A stretch of DNA of 64,000 nucleotides, from NCBI RefSeq assembly GCF_001591645.1, contig NZ_BCVH01000001.1, positions 806,001 through 870,000 on the forward strand, written 5' to 3'. The notes under the pieces are model-generated. The model searched no databases. It was given only the letters and a program-made list of their open reading frames with translations, and had not been told where the DNA came from. Made by a program: the position numbers and the translations under genes. Origin of the DNA: Robertmurraya korlensis NBRC 107688. GTDB lineage: Bacteria; Bacillota; Bacilli; Bacillales; Cytobacillaceae. Numbering within the stretch: the stretch's first letter is position 1; each line of letters opens with the position of its first letter. Shown here piece by piece: positions 26,312 to 35,446 of the stretch.

Positions 26312-27661
26312 ATGAATTTAGCTTCCGTTAAACAAATGGTTCACCGTTATTCACATACATGTACTCATCGCCAATACTTTATTTTGGCTTTTCCTTTAAT
26401 TCTGTCTGGAGTCTCTACCCCATTACTTGGGGTGGTAGATACTGCCGTCGTTGGAAGAATTCAAGACCCTACGGCGTTAGGTGGGGTCGCGATTGCTGCG
26501 GTTATTTTCAATACAATGTACTGGTTGCTCGGCTTTTTACGTGTAACGACAAGTGGCTTCACCTCACAAGCTGATGGAGCAAAAAATGAAGAAGGTATTA
26601 TGCTCGCTCTATATCGTCCAATGATCATTGCTATCTTGATGGGTTTTATATTTATCCTTTTTCAGAAGCCTATCATCCATCTATCCCTACTCCTAATGGG
26701 AGGGAATGCAGAAACGAGTGCCTTAGCTGAGACTTATTTTCTCATTCGTATTTGGGGTGCCCCGTTTATTCTATTAAGCTATGTCACCATCGGTTGGCTA
26801 GTCGGACTAGGAAAAGTAAAAATGTCCTTATCTTTACAAATTGGTATGAATCTATTAAATATCGTCCTTGATATTGTCTTTGTACTCGGACTTCATATGG
26901 GGGTTGCAGGCGTTGCCTATGCTACATTAATCGCTGAAGTTTCCTCCGTATTAATTGGATTGTTCATTATTTATCATACAAATAAAGGGCGTTTCTTTTT
27001 TCCTTCGTATGCTGCGTTAATTAAAAAGGATACTTTAGTTCAAATGTTTCTAGTCAATCGTGACCATTTTCTCCGAACATTATGTTTGGTCACCATGACT
27101 GGAATTCTCACCTCAAGAGGAGCAAGCATGGGTGAGCTCACATTAGCTGCAAATGCAATCCTCTTACAGGTTCAGTACGTAATGGCATATCTTTTTGGAG
27201 GATTTGCTAATGCCTCAAGTATCTTAGTGGGAAGAGCGTTTGGAGCAAAGGACCCTTCTCTATATTTTCGAGCGTTGTCCCTATCCGCTACATGGGGTTT
27301 AGCTACAGCTATTTGTTTATCCCTTTTGACCTTCGTGTTTGGGGACTTTATCGTTTCATTATTCACAACCATTCATGAGGTGAAAGAAACAACCCATGTA
27401 TATATATTTTGGATGTTTCTATTTCCACTTGTCGGATTTTGGGGATTACAACTAGAAGGGATTTTTTCTGGTGCAACGGACGCCAAATCTGTAAGAAACT
27501 CTATTTTCATCGCTTTAATTGTGTTTTTAGCGGCCATTTTCACCCTTGTGCCCGTCTATGGAAACCACGGAGTATGGAGCGCGTTTATCTTATTTAGTCT
27601 TTCCCGAAGTGTCTTTTTATCTCTTTATGTCAAGAAACTAACTAATCGGTTAGTCGCATAA
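26312..27661 (+). CDS. MATE family efflux transporter (DinF-like)
   Basis: The 449-residue protein has 12 predicted helices. The MATE pattern near the start is FPLILSGVSTPLLGVVDTAVVGR, and the second-half repeat has LTLAANAILLQVQYVMAYLFGGFANASSI. It exports drugs or metabolites using an ion gradient. The ATG at 26312 with AAGGGGAG upstream is preferred; an earlier in-frame ATG at 26240 sits too close to the likely transcription start. It is a single gene followed by a terminator. Confidence 0.9.
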   Translation: MNLASVKQMVHRYSHTCTHRQYFILAFPLILSGVSTPLLGVVDTAVVGRIQDPTALGGVAIAAVIFNTMYWLLGFLRVTTSGFTSQADGAKNEEGIMLALYRPMIIAILMGFIFILFQKPIIHLSLLLMGGNAETSALAETYFLIRIWGAPFILLSYVTIGWLVGLGKVKMSLSLQIGMNLLNIVLDIVFVLGLHMGVAGVAYATLIAEVSSVLIGLFIIYHTNKGRFFFPSYAALIKKDTLVQMFLVNRDHFLRTLCLVTMTGILTSRGASMGELTLAANAILLQVQYVMAYLFGGFANASSILVGRAFGAKDPSLYFRALSLSATWGLATAICLSLLTFVFGDFIVSLFTTIHEVKETTHVYIFWMFLFPLVGFWGLQLEGIFSGATDAKSVRNSIFIALIVFLAAIFTLVPVYGNHGVWSAFILFSLSRSVFLSLYVKKLTNRLVA

Positions 27662-27696
27662 GGAATTTTGCAGAGAAATGTCATAACCTGCGCTTG

Positions 27697-27728
27697 CCTA
27701 GGAAATACCTTCATTTCCTAGGTTTTTT
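27697..27728 (+). terminator. Intrinsic terminator
   Basis: CCTAGGAAAT pairs with ATTTCCTAGG and is followed by six T. Confidence 0.88.
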
Positions 27729-27857
27729 GTGTCTCCGATAGGTCGAGAGAACCAGGTATAAGGTTGGATTATTTATACAATACTTACATTTCCTTTACAA
27801 TCCCTTAACATTCCTTTGCCATAATGAATGGGACAACGGGTGAAGGATGTGTAGGGA

Positions 27858-29624
27858 TTGAAGTCTATAAAAATACGGTTTAGAAAAGGTCTTAGTATAA
27901 AGGAGAATTTTCCGTTATTAAAAATTCGTATTCAATCACAAAGTATTCGCAAGAAAATCATGCTCAGCTTCGGACTCGTATTACTAGTTTCGAGTGGTCT
28001 AGCTATTTACTCCATGATCAATACCCAAAAAGCAAATGAATTGGCAAAAACACTTATTTTAGAAGAATCAGAGCAGTTAAATGATTTGCAGGATTTACGA
28101 TTTTTGATGGCTGAGAGATTGAGGCTGGTAAATGAATACATGCTTGAAGGTTCGCCGCAGGCCAAAGAGAGCTTTGAAAGTAATATACAGATCAGTCAAA
28201 AGTTAGAAGCAAAATTACTAAATAACGTAAAGGAGAACAAGGACGAAAACTCAGTAAAAAAGGTCATCTCCGATGGTTCCAAATGGAATGAGACCATGAT
28301 GAAGGATGCTTTTCATGTGTTTGATCGTGGGGAGACGCGCCAAGCACTGCTCAATGTAGGCTCTGAAAAATTTAAGGCTGAGCAAACCATGGCAAAATTA
28401 AAAGCTTTGGCTGACGAAAAAAATAAAAGTGTTGAAAAGCTTGGAGAAGAAATCATTTCAAACGGGAAAAAAGTACAGATATGGACGATGACTCTTACAG
28501 CAGCGGTGATTTTTATTTCCGTATTGGTTGCCGTTGTATTAATGAATTCTATTCATGGACCAATCCGTCGTTTATCGGAGAGAATCAAGGTCGTTGCTGA
28601 GGGTGACTTTAGTCAAGAGGAAATGAAGGTCACTTCTAATGATGAAATTGGTGAATTAACCAACACGTTTAACGGCATGGTAAAAGAGCTAAGAGCTCTA
28701 ATTACACAAGCGTCTGATACAGCGACACAGGTATCTGCTTCAGCTGAAGATTTAACGGCAAGTTCAGAGGAAACAGCCCAGGGGTCAGAAACGATTACCT
28801 ATTCGATTCAAGAGGTTGCTGCCTCCTCTCAAAAACAATTAGAAAGTGTAAATGAAACCATACATACAATGAACGAATTGGCTACCATCCAAACGACATT
28901 AACTACTTCATCAGAAGAACTTGAAGCGTCTGCAAATGTAGTCGAAGGAATATCTAAAAATGGTAAAAAGGTTGTACAGCATGCCATCAAGCAAATGTCG
29001 CAAATACATGACTCTGTTATTGAAGTGGCAGGAGTGATCGATACACTTGGTAGTCAATCAAAGGAAATCACTCTAATTACCAAGGTAATCACAAGCATTG
29101 CGGAACAAACGAATTTACTTGCTCTAAATGCCGCAATTGAGGCTGCCCGAGCAGGTGAACATGGAAAAGGCTTTGCCGTTGTGGCTGATGAGGTACGTAA
29201 ACTAGCCGTCCAATCAAAAAACTCATCAAACGAAATTATTGGACTTATATTAAAAATTCAAAATGGTACTGAACAAGCTATAAAGGCAATGGAACAGAGT
29301 ACACGGGAAGTAGAAAATGGATCTATTGCTGTAAACAAGGCAGGCACTTCTTTTACACAAATTACTGATTCCATTACAGACATACGTGTAACAATCCAGT
29401 CTATTCATCAATATGTACAAAGGATGGCTAAGAGCTCAAAACATGTGACTGAGAATATTGAAGTTTTAACAGAATTCGCAAAGGTTAATTCTACCTCCTC
29501 ACACGCTGTTGCTGCATCAGCTGAAGCACAATTAGCAACGATGGAAGAAATCGCTTCATCCGTTCAAACAGTCAATGAGATGGTGACTAGCTTAAAAAAA
29601 GTGCTAAAGAAATTTAAAATGTAA
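27858..29624 (+). CDS. Methyl-accepting chemotaxis protein
   Basis: The 588-residue receptor has a TM1 near residues 35-55, an extracellular sensor of about 155 residues predicted as a helical bundle, then TM2 near 208-230 and HAMP. The signalling domain has the tip [26 protein letters not shown]. The start is uncertain: the frame opens with a TTG at 27858 that has only TAGGGA and a distant GAAGGA upstream. The first in-frame ATG, near residue 35, has no binding site and would cut close to TM1. The ligand is unknown. Confidence 0.9.
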   Translation: MKSIKIRFRKGLSIKENFPLLKIRIQSQSIRKKIMLSFGLVLLVSSGLAIYSMINTQKANELAKTLILEESEQLNDLQDLRFLMAERLRLVNEYMLEGSPQAKESFESNIQISQKLEAKLLNNVKENKDENSVKKVISDGSKWNETMMKDAFHVFDRGETRQALLNVGSEKFKAEQTMAKLKALADEKNKSVEKLGEEIISNGKKVQIWTMTLTAAVIFISVLVAVVLMNSIHGPIRRLSERIKVVAEGDFSQEEMKVTSNDEIGELTNTFNGMVKELRALITQASDTATQVSASAEDLTASSEETAQGSETITYSIQEVAASSQKQLESVNETIHTMNELATIQTTLTTSSEELEASANVVEGISKNGKKVVQHAIKQMSQIHDSVIEVAGVIDTLGSQSKEITLITKVITSIAEQTNLLALNAAIEAARAGEHGKGFAVVADEVRKLAVQSKNSSNEIIGLILKIQNGTEQAIKAMEQSTREVENGSIAVNKAGTSFTQITDSITDIRVTIQSIHQYVQRMAKSSKHVTENIEVLTEFAKVNSTSSHAVAASAEAQLATMEEIASSVQTVNEMVTSLKKVLKKFKM

Positions 29625-29631
29625 CAAAGCT

Positions 29632-29660
29632 CCTCTTGTTGATACAGGAGGATTTTTTTA
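29632..29660 (+). terminator. Intrinsic terminator
   Basis: CTCCT and AGGAG arms around a short loop are followed by seven T. The stem is short. Confidence 0.65.
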
Positions 29661-29690
29661 TTACTATTCCTATTTTCAGAAAGTTAATGG

Positions 29691-29719
29691 TTGCGTTATG
29701 AAAAACCTTCCACTATGAT
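29691..29719 (+). promoter_or_regulatory. SigA-type promoter of thiMED
   Basis: TTGCGT, 17 bases, TATGAT. The TPP aptamer begins about 22 bases downstream. Confidence 0.6.
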
Positions 29720-29741
29720 GGTATTATAGTTTTATATGAAT

Positions 29742-29836
29742 CTACTAGGGGGGCTCGTTCGTTCGGGCTGAGAGAAAACAAATTCAGTTTTCGACTCTTG
29801 GAACCTGATCTGGCTCATACCAGCGGAGGGAAGTAG
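29742..29836 (+). promoter_or_regulatory. TPP riboswitch (THI element) of thiMED
   Basis: The conserved blocks GGGCTGAGAG, then CTTGGAACCTGATCTGG, then ATACCAGCGGAGGGAAGT are in order, closed by P1 arms CTACT and AGTAG. TAGTTAC just after the aptamer can pair with GTAACTA (29867-29873), an alternative to P1. Confidence 0.96.
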
Positions 29837-29874
29837 TTACTGCGAAAGTGAATGTTTATTTGTTTCGTAACTAT

Positions 29875-29910
29875 GCCAGGTTCTATAAGAATCTGGCTTT
29901 TTTGTTGTTT
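29875..29910 (+). terminator. TPP riboswitch terminator
   Basis: GCCAGGTTCT and AGAATCTGGC form a ten-base stem with one G-U pair around ATA, followed by seven T. Confidence 0.88.
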
Positions 29911-29969
29911 TTTTACATAAAAAGAGCCAGAGCGGTAACAGTTTCTATAACGAAAGGGGAACGGAATAA

Positions 29970-30788
29970 ATGAGCCATGAGTTTTTAACATTAATAGATA
30001 GAGTAAGAGAGAAAACACCCTTGGTCCATAATATGACGAATGTAGTGGTAACCAATTTTGTTGCCAACGGGTTGTTGGCACTCGGAGCATCCCCGGTTAT
30101 GGCGTATGCCAAAGAAGAGGTTGCTGACATGGCAAGCATCGCAAATGCACTTGTGCTGAATATCGGAACATTAAGAGAACCCGAAGTAGAAGCGATGATC
30201 ATTGCCGGAAAAGCTGCAAATGAGAAGGGGATTCCGGTCGTCCTTGATCCTGTTGGAGCTGGTGCAACACCATACCGCACAAATACCGTTAAACGCCTTC
30301 TCTCTGAAGTGAACGTTAGCATATTACGTGGAAATGCTGCCGAAGTAGCCAACGTAATAGGAGAAGAATGGCAAACACGAGGAGTAGATGTAGGAAAAGG
30401 AAAAGGCAATATCGCAGATCTCGCTCGAATTTCAGCTCGTAAATTAAAGATGACTGTTGTTATTACAGGTAAAGACGATGTCATTTCTAATGGAGAAGAA
30501 TCCATTAGCATTTCTAACGGTCATCCCCTTCTAACAAAGGTAACAGGAACGGGTTGTCTATTTTCATCAGTGGTTGGAGCGTTTGCAGGTGTAGAAACCA
30601 ATTATTTACTAGCCGCTGCAGGGGCTTCTGCCTTTTACGGAGCAGTGGCAGAGCGTGCTATTTTCGTCACAGGCGATCAGCAGGTGGGCTCCTTCCAGAT
30701 CGAATTACTTAATCAACTCATGCTTACGTCTTCGGCTGATGTGATAGACCTCGCCAAAGTAAGCATTTCAGAAGTCACAACCATATGA
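29970..30788 (+). CDS. thiM: Hydroxyethylthiazole kinase
   Basis: The 272-residue ribokinase-fold enzyme phosphorylates 4-methyl-5-(2-hydroxyethyl)thiazole for salvage. Family blocks include [32 protein letters not shown] and the anion-hole/catalytic segment [20 protein letters not shown] precedes the ATG. It is first of thiM-thiE-thiD, behind a TPP riboswitch. Its presence shows that the cell salvages thiazole as well as making it. Confidence 0.97.
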   Translation: MSHEFLTLIDRVREKTPLVHNMTNVVVTNFVANGLLALGASPVMAYAKEEVADMASIANALVLNIGTLREPEVEAMIIAGKAANEKGIPVVLDPVGAGATPYRTNTVKRLLSEVNVSILRGNAAEVANVIGEEWQTRGVDVGKGKGNIADLARISARKLKMTVVITGKDDVISNGEESISISNGHPLLTKVTGTGCLFSSVVGAFAGVETNYLLAAAGASAFYGAVAERAIFVTGDQQVGSFQIELLNQLMLTSSADVIDLAKVSISEVTTI

Positions 30789-30801
30789 GGAGCATAGGGA
30801 A

Positions 30802-31434
30802 ATGGACTTACTAAAACTGTATTTTATTATGGGCAGTCAAGATTGCTTGGTTCGAACACCCGAAGAAACGTTATCTCTAGCGATAGAAGGCGGAATTACC
30901 AGCTTTCAATATCGAGAAAAAGGGAACCCATCTTTTGGAGAAGTAGAGAAATACGAGCTTGGAAAAAAACTGCGTGAACTCTGTGGGAAACATGGGATCC
31001 CATTTATCGTCAATGATGATTTATCACTTGCTATCGCTCTTGATGCTGATGGAGTACATGTTGGCCAAGACGATGAGAATGCAAGATATGCAAGGGAGAG
31101 CATTGGCCCAAACAAGATTCTTGGTGTTTCAACTCATACGATTGATGAGGGACTTCAAGCCGTTTTAGATGGAGCTGATTATTTAGGAATTGGACCGATG
31201 TACCCTACGATTTCAAAAGCAGATACGGTAAAGCAACAAAACTTGGCTATTTTTACTGAATTTCGAGGGGCAGGAATTCAGCTCCCACTAGTCGCAATTG
31301 GCGGAATTAATTCTACCAATGGAGAAGAGGTTATGAATTCAGGTGCCACTGGGCTAGCGATCATTTCCGATATTTGCCGAGCAAGTAATATCACAGAGCA
31401 TACAAAGCTATTACGTAGATTAGTAAGTTATTAG
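30802..31434 (+). CDS. thiE: Thiamin-phosphate synthase
   Basis: The 210-residue TIM-barrel enzyme joins hydroxymethylpyrimidine diphosphate with thiazole phosphate. It has the motifs QYREKG, IVNDDLSLAIALDADGVHVGQDD and the GPMYPT loop with phosphate-binding ISKADT. It differs from the TenI paralogue at 40181 by having the full synthase motifs. It lies 13 bases after thiM. Confidence 0.96.
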   Translation: MDLLKLYFIMGSQDCLVRTPEETLSLAIEGGITSFQYREKGNPSFGEVEKYELGKKLRELCGKHGIPFIVNDDLSLAIALDADGVHVGQDDENARYARESIGPNKILGVSTHTIDEGLQAVLDGADYLGIGPMYPTISKADTVKQQNLAIFTEFRGAGIQLPLVAIGGINSTNGEEVMNSGATGLAIISDICRASNITEHTKLLRRLVSY

Positions 31435-31452
31435 GAAAGGAGGATATTCACG

Positions 31453-32265
31453 ATGGTAGGGAAGGCATTAACGATTGCAGGATCTGATAGTGGTGGTGGT
31501 GCAGGTATTCAGGCCGACCTAAAGACATTCCAAGAACTAGATGTGTACGGAATGTCTGTTATAACAGCTGTAACTGCACAAAACACAACAGGGGTACAAG
31601 GGGTATTTTCGGTCCCAGTGGAAGGTATCATCGAACAACTAACATCAATTGGCGATGATTTACCTCCAGATGCACTAAAGACAGGGATGTTATTTAACAG
31701 TAAAACGATTGATGCTGTTGCAAGATTCATAGAATCATATTCAATGAAAAATATCGTCGTAGACCCAGTCATGATAGCCAAAGGCGGAGCTTCCCTTTTG
31801 CAAAAAGAAGCGGTGGAAGCTTTAAAAGATAAATTACTACCACTTGCGACGATTGTTACCCCAAACATTCCTGAAGCAGAGGTACTTACAGGAATAAAAA
31901 TCGAGACAATGAATGACCGAAAACATGCAGCAAAACTCCTCTATTCTATGGGTGCCGAGACTGTCATGATCAAAGGTGGACACGATCAAGGAAGTGAAGA
32001 AATGATTGATCTGTTATTTGATGGACAACAATTCCATACTTTTACTTCGACTCGGGTTTCTACAAAGAATACCCATGGCACAGGCTGTACCTTTTCAGCA
32101 GCCATTACCGCTCAACTCGCAAAAGGAAGCTCTGTTGTTCAAGCGGTGGCAGTCGCAAAAGACTTTATACAGGCAGCGATTGAAGAGGACTTACACATCG
32201 GCTCCGGCCATGGTCCAACCAATCACTGGGCATACAAACGGAAAAGAGCAATAATCGTCAATTAA
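31453..32265 (+). CDS. thiD: Hydroxymethylpyrimidine (phosphate) kinase
   Basis: The 270-residue ribokinase-family enzyme phosphorylates HMP and HMP-P. The N-terminal GSDSGGGAGIQADLKTF, the segment VDPVMIAKGG and the C-terminal NTHGTGCTFSAA are typical of ThiD. AAAGGAGG precedes the ATG. It is the last gene before the second TPP riboswitch, which starts 14 bases after its stop. Confidence 0.96.
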   Translation: MVGKALTIAGSDSGGGAGIQADLKTFQELDVYGMSVITAVTAQNTTGVQGVFSVPVEGIIEQLTSIGDDLPPDALKTGMLFNSKTIDAVARFIESYSMKNIVVDPVMIAKGGASLLQKEAVEALKDKLLPLATIVTPNIPEAEVLTGIKIETMNDRKHAAKLLYSMGAETVMIKGGHDQGSEEMIDLLFDGQQFHTFTSTRVSTKNTHGTGCTFSAAITAQLAKGSSVVQAVAVAKDFIQAAIEEDLHIGSGHGPTNHWAYKRKRAIIVN

Positions 32266-32278
32266 ATGAACAAATTTA

Positions 32279-32355
32279 GCTAGGGGTGCCTATAAGGCTG
32301 AGAGGATGTATCCAACCCTTGAACCTGATTTGGTTAGAACCAACGTAGGGAAGCA
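32279..32355 (+). promoter_or_regulatory. TPP riboswitch (THI element) of the thiG-thiF operon
   Basis: GGGGTGCC, AGGCTGAGAGGA, ACCCTTGAACCTGATTTGG and GAACCAACGTAGGGAAGC are the conserved TPP aptamer blocks in order. It gives the downstream thiazole/salvage operon its own TPP control, separate from thiMED. Confidence 0.96.
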
Positions 32356-32405
32356 ATCACTTTGTATATCCGCTCTAATTAAGGGGCCGTTTATACGGGA
32401 ATGTG

Positions 32406-32440
32406 AAGACTTGCCAATGTTGGTGAGTCTTTTTTATTTT
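32406..32440 (+). terminator. TPP riboswitch terminator
   Basis: AAGACT/AGTCTT and inner CCA/TGG arms form a hairpin followed by a T-rich run. Confidence 0.85.
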
Positions 32441-32469
32441 TCCCAATAAAAACACTAGGAGGAACCACA

Positions 32470-33240
32470 ATGACCGACTTATTAACGATTGGAAACACAC
32501 AGCTACATAATCGACTATTAACAGGAACAGGTAAATTTTATAACCATAAGCTCATGAGAGAAGCGTTGATCCAATCCCAATCACAGGTGGTTACAGTTGC
32601 CTTAAGACGGGTCGACCTGGATGCTACCGGTGAAGAAAACATTCTTGAGGATATTCCTAAGGACATGATTTTACTACCGAATACATCCGGAGCGAGAACA
32701 GCCGATGAAGCCATACGAATTGCCCGACTTGCTCGAGCTGCTGGGATGGGGAATTGGATTAAAATTGAAGTGATTTCTGATCAAAAGTATTTGCTGCCAG
32801 ACAACTACGAAACAGCCAAAGCAACTGAAATCCTAGCCAATGAGGGGTTTGTTGTTCTCCCTTATATGAGCCCTGACTTAATGGCAGCAAAAGCGATGCA
32901 AAATGCAGGAGCAGCGGCGATTATGCCACTTGGTTCACCAATCGGCTCAAACCGAGGAATACGAACGAAGGAGCTAATACAAATACTGATTGAAGAAATG
33001 GATGTTCCAATCATTGTTGATGCAGGTATTGGCAAGCCTTCAGAAGCAGCGGAGGCAATGGAAATGGGGGCAGCAGCTGTCCTTGTCAATACAGCAATCG
33101 CTACAGCAAAGGATCCGGTGGAAATGGCCATTGCCTTTGATTTAGCAGTAAAAGCTGGACGGAAAGCATTCATTAGTGGGGTTGGACCAACAACTACGAC
33201 TGCACGAGCATCATCACCATTAACAGGATTTTTAGGGTAG
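32470..33240 (+). CDS. thiG: Thiazole synthase
   Basis: The 256-residue TIM barrel forms the thiazole ring from 1-deoxyxylulose 5-phosphate, dehydroglycine and ThiS thiocarboxylate. The motifs [18 protein letters not shown]-like [28 protein letters not shown] (Schiff-base Lys region) and [19 protein letters not shown] are present. GGAGGAACC precedes the ATG. It is the first gene of the 11-gene operon behind the second TPP riboswitch. Confidence 0.97.
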   Translation: MTDLLTIGNTQLHNRLLTGTGKFYNHKLMREALIQSQSQVVTVALRRVDLDATGEENILEDIPKDMILLPNTSGARTADEAIRIARLARAAGMGNWIKIEVISDQKYLLPDNYETAKATEILANEGFVVLPYMSPDLMAAKAMQNAGAAAIMPLGSPIGSNRGIRTKELIQILIEEMDVPIIVDAGIGKPSEAAEAMEMGAAAVLVNTAIATAKDPVEMAIAFDLAVKAGRKAFISGVGPTTTTARASSPLTGFLG

Positions 33241-33249
33241 GTGAGAGGA

Positions 33250-34365
33250 ATGTCATTTTATGATGAATATCTAAAAGTGAAGAATTATCCATTTGACGAC
33301 TTTTTTTCCATCATCACCACTCAAGACGTAAAAAGGGTCCTACAGAAAGAACGACTTCATACAGAGGATTTCTTAATCCTCTTATCTCCAGCAGCTGAAC
33401 ATTGTTTAGAGGAGATGGCGCAAAAAGCTCATCAGCGAACGGTGCAGCATTTTGGCCGTACGATTCAGCTATATGCACCACTTTATTTAACTGACTACTG
33501 TGTGAACAAATGTACGTACTGCAGCTTTAGTATCGATAACGACTTTCCACGTAGGAAGCTGACCATGGCTGAAATTGAAGAGGAATCACAAGCACTTGTC
33601 CAAATGGGCTTGAGACATATTATCCTTCTAACGGGCGAATCTCGCTTGCATTCTTCGGTCGATTATTTGTGTGAAACCATTGATGTGATGAAAAAGTATT
33701 TTTCCTCTTTATCTATTGAGATACAGCCATTAGACACCGATGAGTACCGTACGCTTGTCGCACGCGGTATTGACGGATTAACCGTTTATCAAGAGGTGTA
33801 TAACGAAGAAATTTATAAAGAGCATCATCTAAAGGGACCAAAAAGAAATTATCGCTATCGATTAGATGCACCAGAACGAGGAGCCAAAGCAGGAATGAGA
33901 TCCGTTAATATAGGCGCATTGCTTGGTATGGATGAGTGGAGAAGGGAAGTCTTTTTTACCGGACTACATGCTAGATACTTACAAAGAAATTATCTTGAAA
34001 CAGATATTGCTCTTTCCTTCCCTCGCATTCGTCCGAATCTTGGTGGATTCCAACCTAAGGTCGATGTAACGGATAAAAATTTGGTTCAAGCGATGCTTGC
34101 ATCTCGTTTATTCTTACCGAGGGCTGGCATGACACTTTCTACAAGAGAAAGCGCGGAACTAAGACGCCATTTACTTCCTTTGGGAGTGACGAAAATGTCT
34201 GCTGCTTCATCGACCGTTGTTGGCGGATATGCCAATAAAGATCACACACATAGTCAATTCGAAATATCAGATAAAAGAAGTGTTGCAGAAGTAAAGGAAT
34301 CACTAAAAGAGCTTGGCTATCAACCAGTAGTTAAGGATTGGCAAATGCTTACACATTCTTCGTAA
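33250..34365 (+). CDS. thiH: 2-iminoacetate synthase, radical SAM tyrosine lyase
   Basis: The 371-residue radical SAM enzyme has the cluster cysteines 84, 88 and 91 in CVNKCTYC. It cleaves tyrosine to p-cresol and dehydroglycine, the glycine imine used by ThiG. Most aerobic bacilli use the oxygen-dependent glycine oxidase ThiO instead, and no thiO is seen here. The start is set at the ATG at 33250; AGGTGAGAGGA lies just before it. It is closely coupled to thiG (nine bases) and followed by the LuxE-like gene. Confidence 0.94.
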   Translation: MSFYDEYLKVKNYPFDDFFSIITTQDVKRVLQKERLHTEDFLILLSPAAEHCLEEMAQKAHQRTVQHFGRTIQLYAPLYLTDYCVNKCTYCSFSIDNDFPRRKLTMAEIEEESQALVQMGLRHIILLTGESRLHSSVDYLCETIDVMKKYFSSLSIEIQPLDTDEYRTLVARGIDGLTVYQEVYNEEIYKEHHLKGPKRNYRYRLDAPERGAKAGMRSVNIGALLGMDEWRREVFFTGLHARYLQRNYLETDIALSFPRIRPNLGGFQPKVDVTDKNLVQAMLASRLFLPRAGMTLSTRESAELRRHLLPLGVTKMSAASSTVVGGYANKDHTHSQFEISDKRSVAEVKESLKELGYQPVVKDWQMLTHSS

Positions 34366-34378
34366 GGAGAGAAACACC

Positions 34379-35446
34379 ATGAACTATGAACAAATCAAAC
34401 AAAACATTCTTGCTTTTATTGAAAATGGAGAAAGTGATTCCTTTGAATCGTTAGCTTTACAGGTATTCACCTATCAGTACGAAAATAATCCTATTTACAG
34501 AAAGTTTTGTCGGGCAAGAAAAGTTCATCCCTCGATGCTTCAATCGTACGAGCAGATTCCTCCCGTTCCAGTTGGTGCTTTTAAGGAAGCTGATATTTCT
34601 TGTACGCCGATTGAAGAGACAGAGACGTATTTCCAAACAAGTGGAACGACAAGCGGAAGGCAAGGGAGAAACATTCATCGTGATCTAGATGTTTGGACAG
34701 CTTCGATGAAAGCTCATTTTGAAGAAAGTATGATGAAAGAGAAGAAACGAGTAAAAATGGCCATTCTTTTTCCACACCCAAAGGAAATGCCACATTCTTC
34801 CCTTGCACACTATTTATTTATAGCTCTTCGTGACTACGGAACGAAGGATAGTGAATATATCGCAACCAACGGGGACTATGATTTCGAAAAGTTCGTCGCC
34901 TTCATTGCAGAAGCCGAACAATCAAACACCCCAATCTATTTGTTAGGGGCTACGTTTTCATTTATTCACTTTGTCGAGTATATGGAAAATAACAACCTAC
35001 GATTTCAACTACCAAAAGGAAGTCGTGTACTGGATACAGGTGGATCTAAAGGTCGAGCCATTGAAATGAGTTCAGACCACTTTAAACAGATGGTGGCAGA
35101 ATCGTTCGCTTTGCCAAAATCGGATTGTGTCAACATGTACGGAATGACCGAGCTAAGCTCCCAGTTTTACGACCAGAGCGGAGAGGGAATTCAAAAAGCC
35201 CCTAATTGGGTAAAAACTGTGGTGATCAACCCGGAAAATGGGTTGCGTGTACAAAAAGGAGAGAAGGGAATTCTCGTTCATTATGACCTAGCCAACTTTC
35301 ATTCCGTTCTTGGGGTAATGACGGAGGATTTGGGGATTGCCGAAAATGCTGGATTCAAGTTATTAGGTAGAAGCCAAGGGGCAGAAGCAAAGGGCTGTTC
35401 CCTTGCTGTAGAGCAATTTCGTAACGGTGTAAGCAGATGGAATTAA
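34379..35446 (+). CDS. LuxE-like acyl-protein synthetase / carboxylate-activating enzyme
   Basis: The 355-residue protein matches the LuxE family: an adenylate-forming core with the nucleotide loop TSGTTSGRQG (near residue 86), VLDTGGSKGRAIEMS, NMYGMTELSSQFYD and a Cys at residue 340 (AKGCSLA) near the C-terminus. In luminous bacteria LuxE activates a fatty acid as acyl-AMP and passes it to LuxC. Here it sits between thiH and a LuxC-like gene in a TPP-controlled operon, so a thiamin-related carboxylic acid is a more likely substrate. The gene overlaps the next by ten bases. Confidence 0.88.
   Translation: MNYEQIKQNILAFIENGESDSFESLALQVFTYQYENNPIYRKFCRARKVHPSMLQSYEQIPPVPVGAFKEADISCTPIEETETYFQTSGTTSGRQGRNIHRDLDVWTASMKAHFEESMMKEKKRVKMAILFPHPKEMPHSSLAHYLFIALRDYGTKDSEYIATNGDYDFEKFVAFIAEAEQSNTPIYLLGATFSFIHFVEYMENNNLRFQLPKGSRVLDTGGSKGRAIEMSSDHFKQMVAESFALPKSDCVNMYGMTELSSQFYDQSGEGIQKAPNWVKTVVINPENGLRVQKGEKGILVHYDLANFHSVLGVMTEDLGIAENAGFKLLGRSQGAEAKGCSLAVEQFRNGVSRWN

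Noticed and set aside
27780-27845. SigD promoter for the chemoreceptor at 27858
   Set aside because: GCCATAAT only loosely resembles the -10, and no TAAA lies 15 bases upstream.
29815-30090. Minus-strand ORF across the TPP riboswitch and thiM start
   Set aside because: It overlaps a structured RNA leader and a clear gene start and has no supporting signal.
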